Shown piece by piece: positions 38,662 through 47,873 of a stretch of 64,000 nucleotides of DNA. This stretch comes from Marinobacter adhaerens HP15 (GTDB taxonomy: Bacteria > Pseudomonadota > Gammaproteobacteria > Pseudomonadales > Oleiphilaceae). The stretch spans positions 3,782,001 through 3,846,000 of the forward strand of contig NC_017506.1 of assembly GCF_000166295.1 (NCBI RefSeq). The letters are read 5' to 3'. Every line of letters starts with the position of its first letter. Position 1 is the first letter of the stretch. The notes beneath the pieces were generated by a model that was not told the DNA's origin, made no database searches, and saw nothing but the letters and a program-made list of their open reading frames with translations. Position numbers and translations under genes: made by a program.

Positions 38662-40347
38662 CTATGCGAGCGCGCGCTTTGCCTGTCCCGGTCGCTGACG
38701 TGTCTGCCACTGGTCGTCCATCACCACAGGCGCGTCAGAAGGTTGCAGGGGCTCCCTGCCCCGGATCAGATCGGCTGCCCGCTCGGCCACCATGATGGTG
38801 GGCGAATTCAGGTTGCCGTTGGGTATGGTCGGGAAGATGGACGAATCCACCACCCTGAGATTCCGGATACCGTGAACCCGCGTCTCCGGGTCCACCACCG
38901 CCAGCTCGTCGGTGCCCATCTTGCAGGAGCAGGACGGGTGGTAGGCGCTCTCAACCGCCTGGCGAACAAACGCATCAATTTCCTCGTCGGTCTGGACCTC
39001 GGCACCGGGCTGGATCTCCGCTCCGCGGTACTCGTCCATGGCCGGCTGGTTGATGATTTCCCGGGTCAGGCGCACACAGTCCCGGAAGCCCTCGCGGTCT
39101 GCCTCGTGCTGCAGATAATTGAAGCGGATGGTCGGTGCCTGTTTCGGGTCGGCCGATTGCACATGCACAAAGCCCCGACTCTTCGGCTTGTTGTGACCAA
39201 TGTGCAGCTGGAATCCGTCTCCATTGAAGGCTTCTTTACCGTCGTAGCGCATGGCTGCCGGTAAGAAGTGATATTGCAGGTCGGGCCACTCGACGCCGGC
39301 CTTGGACCGGATAAAGCCACAGGACTCGAAGTGATTGGTGGCGCCCAGACCGTCCTTGCGGAGAATCCAGCGAACACCGATCTTCAGCTTGTTCCACCAG
39401 TCCAGCTTGCCGTTGAGCGACACCGGCTGTTTGCAGCGGTACTGAAAGTAAAACTCCAGGTGGTCCTGCAGGTTCTCACCAACGCCGGGTAGCTCGTGCT
39501 TTACCTCGATACCAGCCTTCTCCAGTACCTCACGCTTGCCAATTCCGGACAGCTGAAGCAGGTGGGGTGAACCGATAGAGCCCGCTGACAGGATGACTTC
39601 CTCGGCGGCTTTCGCCTCGTGCACCTTGCCGCCCTGCTCGTAACGGACACCTGTGGCGGTTTTGCCATCGAGCAACACCTTGTGCACCAGGGCATGGGTG
39701 ACCACAGTCAGGTTATCGCGATCCATGGCCGGGCGCAGATAGGCGTTCGCAGTGGACCAGCGACGACCGTTCTTCACGGTCATGTGCATGGCGCCGAAGC
39801 CTTCCTGCTGGGTACCGTTGTAATCATCGGTCTCAAAGTAACCGGCATCGGAACCCGCCCTGATAAAGGCCTTATAGAGCGGATTCTGCATGTTATTGCC
39901 GTTATTCACACCGAGCGGGCCCTTATCGCCCCGGTAGTCATTGCCGCCAAAGGCCCAGGTCTCGGCCTTCCTGAAATAGGGCAGGACGTTGCGATAATGC
40001 CAGCCGGTAGCGCCCTCGGAATCCCATTCGTCAAAATCCCGGGCGTGGCCACGGACATACACCATGCCGTTGATGGAGGAAGAACCACCCAGCACCTTGC
40101 CCCGGGGGCAGTGCATGCGGCGGTTATCCAGGAACGGCTCTGGCTCGGTCTCGAACTGCCAGGCGTATTTCTTGGTGTTCATGGGAATGGACAGGGCGGT
40201 GGGCATCTGGATGAAGATGCTCTTGTCGCTGCCGCCGGTTTCCAGCAGCAGCACCCGGTGGCGCGCGTCCTCGGTCAGGCGGTTGGCCAATACACAACCG
40301 GCGGAACCCGCACCCACAATGATGTAGTCGTATCGATTTTCTGTCAT
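38662..40347 (-). CDS. betA: Choline dehydrogenase
   Basis: 561 residues from ATG 40347 ([18 protein letters not shown]). GMC flavoenzyme: FAD motif GAGSAG near the N-terminus, [14 protein letters not shown], and the C-terminal HPSCSCKMG followed by [19 protein letters not shown]. It oxidises choline to betaine aldehyde, feeding electrons to the respiratory chain. Position and neighbours (betB upstream, betI upstream, BCCT downstream) confirm the assignment. Confidence 0.95.
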   Translation of the reverse strand: MTENRYDYIIVGAGSAGCVLANRLTEDARHRVLLLETGGSDKSIFIQMPTALSIPMNTKKYAWQFETEPEPFLDNRRMHCPRGKVLGGSSSINGMVYVRGHARDFDEWDSEGATGWHYRNVLPYFRKAETWAFGGNDYRGDKGPLGVNNGNNMQNPLYKAFIRAGSDAGYFETDDYNGTQQEGFGAMHMTVKNGRRWSTANAYLRPAMDRDNLTVVTHALVHKVLLDGKTATGVRYEQGGKVHEAKAAEEVILSAGSIGSPHLLQLSGIGKREVLEKAGIEVKHELPGVGENLQDHLEFYFQYRCKQPVSLNGKLDWWNKLKIGVRWILRKDGLGATNHFESCGFIRSKAGVEWPDLQYHFLPAAMRYDGKEAFNGDGFQLHIGHNKPKSRGFVHVQSADPKQAPTIRFNYLQHEADREGFRDCVRLTREIINQPAMDEYRGAEIQPGAEVQTDEEIDAFVRQAVESAYHPSCSCKMGTDELAVVDPETRVHGIRNLRVVDSSIFPTIPNGNLNSPTIMVAERAADLIRGREPLQPSDAPVVMDDQWQTRQRPGQAKRALA

Positions 40348-40372
40348 ACGCGTTCTCCTGTGTGGCCTGCGA

Positions 40373-41842
40373 TTAAAAGGGAGCGTCCAAATCTTCCATG
40401 CCCACATACACCGATTTGATCTGGGTGTAGTGAGCAATGGTTTCGCGCCCGTTCTCGCGGCCGATGCCGGAGAGTTTGTAACCGCCGACCGGCATTTCCG
40501 CCGGGGAAGCGCCGTAGCTGTTGATCCAGCAGATGCCGGCCTGGATCTGGTGAATCACCCGGTGAGCCCGACGGATATCGTTGGTGAACACGCCAGCGGC
40601 CAGACCCGTATCCGTGTTATTCGCGCGGGCAATCACCTCGTCCTCATCGCGGAAAGTGAGGACCGACATCACCGGCCCGAAAATCTCTTCCTTTACGATG
40701 GTCATATCATCGGTGCAGTCGGTGAAAATGGTGGGTTCCACGAAATAGCCGCCTTTGGAATCCTCCGGCTCGAAGGCCCGACCACCGTGGCTGAGAGTCG
40801 CGCCTTCGGATAGGCCTTTGGCGATGTAATCGAGCACCAGATCCCGGTGTTTTGCGGAGATGAGCGCGCCGAAATTGGTGTCCGGATTCATCGGGTCGCC
40901 GGGCTTGATATTGTTGCGGGTGCGTTCCAGCAGACGTTCGATAAAGCGCGGGTACAGATCTTCATGAACAAACACCCGGGTGCCGTTGGTGCAGATCTCA
41001 CCCTGGGTGTAGAAGTTGCCGACCATGGCGGCGGAAATGGCGTTCTCAAGATCCGCATCGTCAAAGATGATCAGCGGGGATTTTCCGCCGAGTTCCATGG
41101 TGACGTCTTTCAGGGTGGAAGATGCCGCTGCCATAACTTTCTTCCCGGTGGCCACTTCGCCGGTGAAGGAGACCTTGGCAATCTCGGGGTGGTGGGTCAG
41201 CCACTGGCCAACTTCGGCGGCGCCCTGCACCACGTTGAATACGCCCGCCGGCACGCCCGCTTCGGTAAAGATTTCCGCCAGCTTCACCGCACCCATGGGG
41301 GTTTCCTCGGATGGCTTGAAGATCATGGCGTTACCGCAGGCCAGGGCCGGCGCGGATTTCCAGCAGGCGATCTGGATCGGGTAGTTCCAGGCGCCAATGC
41401 CGGCGCAGATGCCCAGGGGCTCCCGGCGGGTGTAGTAAAAATCACCGCCCAGGTCCTGTTGGTTACCTTCGATGGAGGGTGCCAGGCCGGCAAAGAACTC
41501 AACCGCATCGGCACCGGTGACCACATCCACGGCTTCTGCTTCCTGCCAGGGCTTGCCAGTATCGCGCACCTCTGCGGCAGCCAATTCATCATTACGCTCT
41601 CTCAGAATCGCAACCGCTCGAAGCAAAATCCGGCTGCGCTCGATGGCAGTCATGGCAGACCACTCGGCAAAACCGGCGCGGGCACTTTCAATGGCGGCCT
41701 GCTGCACGGATTCATCCGCCACTTCCACTTCGTAGATAACCTGACCCGTGGCCGGGTTCACCACGGGGAAGGTTTCGCCAGTGCTGTTGGCCAGGAAACG
41801 GCCATGGACGAAATTCTGAACAACAGGAAGAGATGCAGACAT
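40373..41842 (-). CDS. betB: Betaine aldehyde dehydrogenase
   Basis: 489 residues. Catalytic Glu in TMELGGKSP and catalytic Cys in [24 protein letters not shown] and [11 protein letters not shown] are conserved family blocks. Converts betaine aldehyde to glycine betaine with NAD(P)+. Follows betI with 63 bases between and precedes betA with 25. Confidence 0.95.
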   Translation of the reverse strand: MSASLPVVQNFVHGRFLANSTGETFPVVNPATGQVIYEVEVADESVQQAAIESARAGFAEWSAMTAIERSRILLRAVAILRERNDELAAAEVRDTGKPWQEAEAVDVVTGADAVEFFAGLAPSIEGNQQDLGGDFYYTRREPLGICAGIGAWNYPIQIACWKSAPALACGNAMIFKPSEETPMGAVKLAEIFTEAGVPAGVFNVVQGAAEVGQWLTHHPEIAKVSFTGEVATGKKVMAAASSTLKDVTMELGGKSPLIIFDDADLENAISAAMVGNFYTQGEICTNGTRVFVHEDLYPRFIERLLERTRNNIKPGDPMNPDTNFGALISAKHRDLVLDYIAKGLSEGATLSHGGRAFEPEDSKGGYFVEPTIFTDCTDDMTIVKEEIFGPVMSVLTFRDEDEVIARANNTDTGLAAGVFTNDIRRAHRVIHQIQAGICWINSYGASPAEMPVGGYKLSGIGRENGRETIAHYTQIKSVYVGMEDLDAPF

Positions 41843-41905
41843 AGTCGGTAATTAACCTCGGTTCGGTGTCTTCAGGCCTTGTGGGCCGTTCGAATCAATC
41901 TCGGC

Positions 41906-42499
41906 TCAGGCGGTTGCCTGGGCCAGTGTCTCGTGGACAAATTTCTTGCAGAGCCGCTCACCGGCTTCAAAGCTCTCTGCCGGGTCCAGGCTCAGGGCAC
42001 TGCGCAACCAGAACCCATCGATCATTGCCGCGGTTTGCCGGGCGGCCTCAGTCGCTGCGCCGGGTTCAAGCACCTGTGCGAAGGAATATCGCAGGTTGCT
42101 GTACAGCCGGGCGTTGTTGATCTGCTGCAGCCGCTTGAGCCCCGGCTCATGCATCGACCGGGCCCAGAAGCTCAGCCAGGTCTTGGCCGCCAGCGCCGAG
42201 CGCTGAAACTCGGAAAAGTTCGACTCGATGATGCAATTGAGCCGCTGTTCCGGGGAGCGGTCGGTCTTGGCCATGCGCTCCCGCAGTTCCTTGCCCAGTT
42301 GATCGAGCAGATAACGCAGGGCCGCCTCAATCAGACCCTGCTTGCCGCCGAAATAATGGCTGATAATCCCGGAGGACATGCCCGCCCGTTTGCTGATGCT
42401 CACAATGGTGGTGTTCTGCATTCCGAGCTCGGCAATCGAATGCATGGTGGCTTCGATCAGCTGCTGCTTGCGTGTGTCTTTGACCCCAACTTTTGGCAT
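41906..42499 (-). CDS. betI: Transcriptional repressor BetI
   Basis: 197 residues from ATG 42499 (MPKVGVKDTRKQQLIEAT), the usual BetI N-terminus; a longer frame to 42580 would begin inside the operator. Helix-turn-helix around ISKRAGMSSGIISHYFGGKQGL. TetR-family repressor of the bet genes relieved by choline. First gene of the operon; the perfect palindrome at 42557-42592 lies 58 bases upstream. Confidence 0.94.
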   Translation of the reverse strand: MPKVGVKDTRKQQLIEATMHSIAELGMQNTTIVSISKRAGMSSGIISHYFGGKQGLIEAALRYLLDQLGKELRERMAKTDRSPEQRLNCIIESNFSEFQRSALAAKTWLSFWARSMHEPGLKRLQQINNARLYSNLRYSFAQVLEPGAATEAARQTAAMIDGFWLRSALSLDPAESFEAGERLCKKFVHETLAQATA

Positions 42500-42556
42500 G
42501 GCGGCTTCGGTTACTCGTCTTGATTCCGGTGTTGAAAAGCAGCACCAATCAGCCCT

Positions 42557-42592
42557 GCTTTTTATTAATTGAACGTTCAATTAATAAAAAGC
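42557..42592. promoter_or_regulatory. BetI operator, perfect 36-bp palindrome
   Basis: Arms GCTTTTTATTAATTGAAC and its exact reverse complement, with no spacer. The central ATTGAACGTTCAAT agrees with described BetI boxes. It lies 58 bases upstream of the betI start and probably overlaps the promoter. Confidence 0.85.
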
Positions 42593-42694
42593 TTACAGAA
42601 GCGAGGCGGGGAATTCAAACCTGATCAGAAAGCAGGGAGCCTTCGCGCCACTCTGATATGGCGCGGTTGTGACGGCAGGAAGGGCAAGCAAATA

Positions 42695-42907
42695 TCAGCT
42701 ATGGCGACGGTAATCCGGGTCTGTCCAGCACACAGGAAGCGCTTCACCGGAGGGAAATGCGAGTTCGGATTTTTTAAACAATTCAGGATCCTGCGCCTCC
42801 TCTCCGTAATGGAGGCTGCCTCGCACCTGCTGGCTATGGGGATCAAACAGCGCCTGTGTATCCAGAACTTCGATCAGGTGCCCGGTTGCTTTTTCAGCGA
42901 CGAACAT
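42695..42907 (-). CDS. Small conserved hypothetical protein
   Basis: 70 residues (MFVAEKATGHLIEVLDTQALF). A very strong ribosome site, AAGGAGG, is placed 5-6 bases before the ATG, and codon use is normal, so it is probably real. Sequence suggests a small acidic cytoplasmic protein; CWTDPDYRR near the C-terminus. No family is known to me. It lies beyond the bet operator on the minus strand, pointing towards it, with no terminator evident between. Confidence 0.65.
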   Translation of the reverse strand: MFVAEKATGHLIEVLDTQALFDPHSQQVRGSLHYGEEAQDPELFKKSELAFPSGEALPVCWTDPDYRRHS

Positions 42908-43144
42908 AGAGGCCTCCTTGGGAATGAATATCTCCTTTCAACGTAGCAGATGGGCCGCTATCGAGACAGGTGCTTGAGGGCTACGGAGAGCAAAAAGGGA
43001 CGGGTGGGCAAGGCGGAGAATCTGCAGATATGAGACATTTCGCTACATTAAATATTGGTTCTCGGCTTTTCCGGTGAAGAAAGGCTGTTAAGCTGATGAT
43101 CAGGAAAATAAAAAAGCCTGATGGCGATATAACGGGGTCTACTG

Positions 43145-45748
43145 TTGGTGATCCTCAGCACTGCTCTGCGTATCTTTTTACTGAGTCTGGCGACGTTCAC
43201 GTCGCAGTTTGCGCATGCGGATAGCGCCCCGGTCACACTTGCCTCAGAAAAACCGATTGAAAGCCATTTCCAGTACTGGGAAGACGCCAGCGCCGAAGCG
43301 GAGCTGGCCGATGTTCGCGCCCTCCCCGATGCCGCCTGGCAGACCAACCCATCGGGAAAGGCCACCTTCGGGATTACCGATTCCGCCTACTGGCTGCGGG
43401 TTGAGGTGCAAAACCAGACCGGGCGCGACCAGCTGCTGATTGCCGAGCTGGGCTATTCCCAGTTTGATGACGTGGTGTTTCACGAGCTCTCCGGCGGCAC
43501 CCTGCTTCGAGAATTCGCCACCGGGGACACCCGCCCTTTCTACCCCAGGGATGTCGACCATCCCAACATGCTATATCGATTCCATGTGGCCCCGGACGCC
43601 TCGAAAACGCTTTATATCCGGGTCGCCACCCAGGGCACGATGGTAGTGCCGCTGCAGATCTGGCAGCAGAATGATTTTTACGAAGCCGCTGCCAACGAGC
43701 AGAAGCTGCACTTTTTCTATTACGGCAGTCTGGCAGTGATCATCCTGATCAACCTGGCCGTGTTCCTGACCCTGCGAGAAAAGCTGTACCTGTACTACGC
43801 CCTGGCCATTTCAGGCTACTTCCTGTTCTTCGCCGCTGTGCGCGGCTATACACTTCAGCATATCTACCCGGGCGCACCGTTTCTTCACACGCATGTGCTT
43901 CTACTGTCGATGCCATTCCTGGCGATGTTCTCGATACTGTTCTGCATGGAGTTCCTCCAGGTGCGCTCTAACAGCCCCAGGCTGTACCGGGCCCTGCAGG
44001 CGATGCTCTTGTTTGAAATGCTGTTTTTCCTGTCTGCGCCGATGCTGGATTACGACACCGGTATCCGGGTGGCGGCCGTTTCCGCGTTCGCATTCTTCTC
44101 GCTGCTCCTGGTGGCCGGCCCTGTGGCCTGGGCTGCCGGTGTCCGGGCCGGGGTATTCTTCACGATCGCCTGGACACCTCTTACGATAGGGGTCTCGGCA
44201 ACGGCAGGGCGGGCCCTGGGCCTGCTGCCGGAGAATTTCTTTACCGAGTACGCCATGCAGATCGGCTCCGGGCTCGAGGCTTTCATTCTCACGCTTGCCC
44301 TCGCCGACCGCCTATACCGGGAACGGGAACAGAAAATTCAGGCTCAGGCCGATATCCTCAAACAACAGAAGGCCCGCAACGAAGCCCAAACCCAGTTGAA
44401 TGAAGCGCTGACCCATGACCCGGTGACCGGGCTACCAAACCGGAACCGATTCGAATGGATGGTGGATGAGCAATTGCGGCAAAACCCCAACGGGCGCTTC
44501 ATGGTGGGCGTTACCCGGATAACGCAGCTCAAGGAAATAAACCGGACCCTGGGCCTGGACCGCAGCGAACGTTTGCTCAAGGCCATGGCAGAGCAGATGA
44601 CCCGTTTAGCCTCAGGCCTTCCCATGGTTCATCACACCGTCGATGCGCGTGGGAACGATGAGCGGGTATATCAGCTGTCTGGCGACAGTTTTGGTTTGTT
44701 GGTGAACGTCAGTAAAACGGCAGACGACTTCCAGTCGCTGGATAACGCACTTAAACAACTGGCGGAACCCGTGTTGCTGGATAACATCGCCATAGAGCCC
44801 AATCCCCGGTTCGGTGCCGCCAGCTATCCGGAACATGGCAAGAAAGCCGCCCTGCTGATCCGCAATGCCCATGTCGGCATGGAAATGGCGCCTCATGGCC
44901 CGTATCAAACCGGCCTGTATTCCCGCAAGGATGACATCTATGACGAAAGCCGGCTGACGTTGATGTCCGACCTCCGGGAGGCACTGCACCACAATCAGAC
45001 CGAGCTCTACTATCAGCCCAAAATCAGCCTGGCGACAGGTAAAGTGGTGGGTGTGGAAGCCCTGATCCGCTGGCATCACCCGGACCGGGGCTGGGTGCCG
45101 CCGATTGAGTTTGTTCCGATGGCGGAGAAAACCGGGGTGATCAAACATCTGACCCGATGGGTGGTGGACCAGGCTCTGAACGATCTGAAGGAACTCCATG
45201 CCCTCGATCCGGCTCTGACCGTTTCTGTGAATATCTCTGCCCGGGATCTGAGCTCTCCGGAACTGGTGGGCCTGTTCGAAACCCGGACAAAGCGCAATCA
45301 GCTGAACCCGGAACAGGTCATTATTGAGCTGACCGAAACCGCTGCCATGGATGATCCCCACAGGGGCCTGAGCGCCCTGAACGAATTAACGGCTATCGGG
45401 CTGAAGCTGTCGATTGACGACTTTGGCGCCGGCTACTCCTCGCTTTCCTATCTCAAGAAACTGCCGGCCAGCGAAATCAAACTGGACCGCGCCCTGTTAC
45501 AGGACATCGAATCCAGCGAGGGCGCGCGGATGATTGTCGAAACCGCCATCAGGATGGGCCAGGGCCTGGGCTATCAGGTGGTGGCCGAGGGTGTCGAAAC
45601 CGAAAAGTCGGCCCGCCTTCTGAACCAGTTGGGAGCGGAAATGCTCCAGGGCTACTGGATCTGCTCGCCGAAGCCGCTCCACGAGCTACAGGCCTGGCTG
45701 GAGGTTGAAAGAAAGGCGCCCAGCCTCCAAGGACTACAACAGGTATAG
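43145..45748 (+). CDS. 7TMR-DISM sensor with degenerate GGDEF and EAL domains
   Basis: 867 residues; the first codon is TTG at 43145, with a GTG one codon later, so the exact start is uncertain. Signal peptide to about 26; periplasmic 7TMR-DISMED2-like domain (about 30-165); about seven transmembrane helices (190-390); coiled coil (about 395-425). The GGDEF domain (about 430-600) has SGDSF at about 511-515 in place of GGDEF, so it should not make c-di-GMP. The EAL domain (about 620-860) has the intact motif VGVEALIRW and DDFGAGYSSLSYL. Predicted c-di-GMP phosphodiesterase responding to an extracytoplasmic signal. Confidence 0.92.
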   Translation: MVILSTALRIFLLSLATFTSQFAHADSAPVTLASEKPIESHFQYWEDASAEAELADVRALPDAAWQTNPSGKATFGITDSAYWLRVEVQNQTGRDQLLIAELGYSQFDDVVFHELSGGTLLREFATGDTRPFYPRDVDHPNMLYRFHVAPDASKTLYIRVATQGTMVVPLQIWQQNDFYEAAANEQKLHFFYYGSLAVIILINLAVFLTLREKLYLYYALAISGYFLFFAAVRGYTLQHIYPGAPFLHTHVLLLSMPFLAMFSILFCMEFLQVRSNSPRLYRALQAMLLFEMLFFLSAPMLDYDTGIRVAAVSAFAFFSLLLVAGPVAWAAGVRAGVFFTIAWTPLTIGVSATAGRALGLLPENFFTEYAMQIGSGLEAFILTLALADRLYREREQKIQAQADILKQQKARNEAQTQLNEALTHDPVTGLPNRNRFEWMVDEQLRQNPNGRFMVGVTRITQLKEINRTLGLDRSERLLKAMAEQMTRLASGLPMVHHTVDARGNDERVYQLSGDSFGLLVNVSKTADDFQSLDNALKQLAEPVLLDNIAIEPNPRFGAASYPEHGKKAALLIRNAHVGMEMAPHGPYQTGLYSRKDDIYDESRLTLMSDLREALHHNQTELYYQPKISLATGKVVGVEALIRWHHPDRGWVPPIEFVPMAEKTGVIKHLTRWVVDQALNDLKELHALDPALTVSVNISARDLSSPELVGLFETRTKRNQLNPEQVIIELTETAAMDDPHRGLSALNELTAIGLKLSIDDFGAGYSSLSYLKKLPASEIKLDRALLQDIESSEGARMIVETAIRMGQGLGYQVVAEGVETEKSARLLNQLGAEMLQGYWICSPKPLHELQAWLEVERKAPSLQGLQQV

Positions 45749-45775
45749 ATTTCCCTGAAAAGGACGGTATTCGCT

Positions 45776-46459
45776 ATGAGCCTTGATCAGATTCAGGCCC
45801 TTATCGACACCTGGACGGGATTGGGCATCTGGCTGGCCCTTGTTGCGGCCAGCGTCGTCTGGGTGGTTTACGACCTGAGAACCAGCAACAGCCACATTGC
45901 CTCCATGATGCAGTGGGTGTGGGGGCTTACCGTGCTTTATTCCGGGCCGGTCGGCGTCGCTATCTACCGATACTCGGGGCGCAAACAGATCCCGACAGAC
46001 AGCCTTGCCCGCAAGGGCTTCCGGTCGGTAGCACATTGCTACTCCGGCTGCGGCATCGGCGAAATTCTCGGCGTGATTATTTCGGTTGGCCTGTTTGCCA
46101 TGGGTAATTTCTGGGCTGCCATCATCACCTTTACGCTGGCCTATATCTTCGGCTTCGCCCTGAATATTGGCCCGATGATGCAGAACGGCATGGCATTCAA
46201 AGAAGCGTTCAAGGGCGCCTTCTTCGCAGAAACCATAAGCATCGTTGTGATGGAGTCCGTGGCAATTACCACCGATCTCTACCTCGGCGGCAACGCCACC
46301 ATGGGGGATGCCCTGTTCTGGTCCTCTCTTTACATCTCACTCTCACTGGGTTTGTTTGCAGCCTGGCCCGCCAACCTGCTGCTGATCAAATACGGCCTCA
46401 AGGGTGGCATGGGCGATCCGAGGGATGAGAACGCGGCTGCTCACGCGCACTGCCACTGA
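45776..46459 (+). CDS. DUF4396 membrane protein
   Basis: 227 residues, four or five hydrophobic helices and a His-rich tail (NAAAHAHCH). GYSGCGIGEILG-like (HCYSGCGIGEILGVIIS) and GPMMQNG match DUF4396. Cys/His-rich features suggest metal binding, possibly copper, but function is not established. 27 bases after the c-di-GMP phosphodiesterase, same strand, probably cotranscribed. Confidence 0.8.
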   Translation: MSLDQIQALIDTWTGLGIWLALVAASVVWVVYDLRTSNSHIASMMQWVWGLTVLYSGPVGVAIYRYSGRKQIPTDSLARKGFRSVAHCYSGCGIGEILGVIISVGLFAMGNFWAAIITFTLAYIFGFALNIGPMMQNGMAFKEAFKGAFFAETISIVVMESVAITTDLYLGGNATMGDALFWSSLYISLSLGLFAAWPANLLLIKYGLKGGMGDPRDENAAAHAHCH

Positions 46460-46467
46460 ATTGCTGA

Positions 46468-46929
46468 TCACATCCAGCGGCGAACCTCGGCACAGTAGGT
46501 CGCATAGGCGGCACCGAACTTGTCCCGCATGAACCGCTCCTCCGGAACAATCTGGAAATGGTTCATGTAGAGGACAAATGCCGGTAGAAAAAGCAGGGCC
46601 GGCAGATTGCCAAGCCACAGCCCCCAGGCGCAGAGAACCAGCAGGAATCCGAGGTACATCGGGTTTCTGCTGTACCGATAGACACCAGAAACCACGAGAC
46701 TTTCCGACTGCCCGGGAACCCTGGGATCTACCGTTGTGCCCGCCTTTCTGAACGCCGAGACACCAAGAATCGCGATCGCCATACCCGTCAGTGCAACGCC
46801 AGACGCCAACCAGCCTGCTGCTGGAATGGCAATTGCCAAGTCAGGTGCAATGCGGGACAGAGCCCACATCCCAACTGCCACAATAGCGACAAGAACCACC
46901 GGCGGTATTTTCAGCTCAAGTGCTGTCAC
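46468..46929 (-). CDS. Isoprenylcysteine carboxyl methyltransferase-type integral membrane protein
   Basis: 153 residues from a GTG at 46929 with GGAG upstream. Four hydrophobic helices, and the family signature RYSRNPMYLGFLLVL followed by PEERFMRDKFGAAYATYCAEVRRW. Members methylate small or unknown substrates with SAM in the membrane. The start is coupled to the preceding gene: the GTG lies 6 bases after its stop. Confidence 0.88.
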   Translation of the reverse strand: MTALELKIPPVVLVAIVAVGMWALSRIAPDLAIAIPAAGWLASGVALTGMAIAILGVSAFRKAGTTVDPRVPGQSESLVVSGVYRYSRNPMYLGFLLVLCAWGLWLGNLPALLFLPAFVLYMNHFQIVPEERFMRDKFGAAYATYCAEVRRWM

Positions 46930-46935
46930 AAGCCA

Positions 46936-47709
46936 TTACTCCTCTGCTGACCGGAGCGCCCGGCCAAGAGCGGTATAATAATCGCAAAAAGCGTTTTTGA
47001 CGCGTTCGCGTTCCGCGCCCACCGGGTACAGACCCAGTTTTGCCTCTTCAGATTCTCGGGTTCCGCTCACCAGAAAGGCGTTCTTCACGTTTGCATCCTG
47101 CACAAACGCTTCAAACGCCCGGGCGCAAAGCTCTTCGGGCAGGCTGAAATACTGAATCCCCGCCGCCTTGTCGGCCTTTATTGAGCAACGGAAAAGCTCG
47201 CTGGGCTCTGCACCTTTTTCGTCCAGAAGAATCGCCTTGAAGCAGGCCTGCAGTCGATCGTTCAGCGGATGCCGAACAGCGTCGTCACGGCCAAGCCAGA
47301 GCTTTGAGGCAAACTGGCCTCTCTGGGCCTCGCCGAAAAGTTTCTCGCCGATGTAATGATCGAAGGCGTGAAACCACTCGTGGGCGATGCTGCCAGGCCC
47401 GGCATTTTTGGCCAGTGAGAAGCTGCGCGTGGCCGGCGTGTAGTGGGCCGACACACCGGGCCGCCCACCAATGCCATATTGAAGAGCAAGGGTGCCACGC
47501 AGGGAAACCAGCGACTCGGTGCCGCCAAGAATGGTCATCAGGTCGCACAGGGCATCGTAGAACAGCGACGCACTGCGCTGTTTTTCCGGCTCGGTGACCC
47601 AGCGGCCAAGCTCGATGGTACGAAACTGGAAACGACGGCGGACGTCGAGAAAGGTAACCGGCGCTCCGGCTCGATGGTCCGGGCCCCGACGGTAAAAGGT
47701 TTTAGCCAT
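46936..47709 (-). CDS. Predicted zinc metallopeptidase-like protein (CLCA_X / LPD-type)
   Basis: 257 residues from ATG 47709 (MAKTFYRRGPDHRAGA). The frame is open further upstream to 47829 but no ribosome site supports it. HEWFHAFDHYIG is a gluzincin-type HExxH variant, followed by several acidic residues that could be the third ligand. It resembles the CLCA_X family of large polyvalent-type proteins. Function unknown; coupled to the ICMT-like gene. Divergent from the molybdopterin oxidoreductase. Confidence 0.65.
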   Translation of the reverse strand: MAKTFYRRGPDHRAGAPVTFLDVRRRFQFRTIELGRWVTEPEKQRSASLFYDALCDLMTILGGTESLVSLRGTLALQYGIGGRPGVSAHYTPATRSFSLAKNAGPGSIAHEWFHAFDHYIGEKLFGEAQRGQFASKLWLGRDDAVRHPLNDRLQACFKAILLDEKGAEPSELFRCSIKADKAAGIQYFSLPEELCARAFEAFVQDANVKNAFLVSGTRESEEAKLGLYPVGAERERVKNAFCDYYTALGRALRSAEE

Positions 47710-47873
47710 GGGGCTATTGTACGATGAAATTCCGGCCTGTCTTTCAGGCACCGGGAGAAACATTATTTGGCGGGATTGACCGGTTTTATGTGAATTATGA
47801 CCGTCTGATTTTTCGCCGGCTTGTGCCACACTGCCAGAACCAATAACGACAATATCCGGACCGAGTGTTTGCC

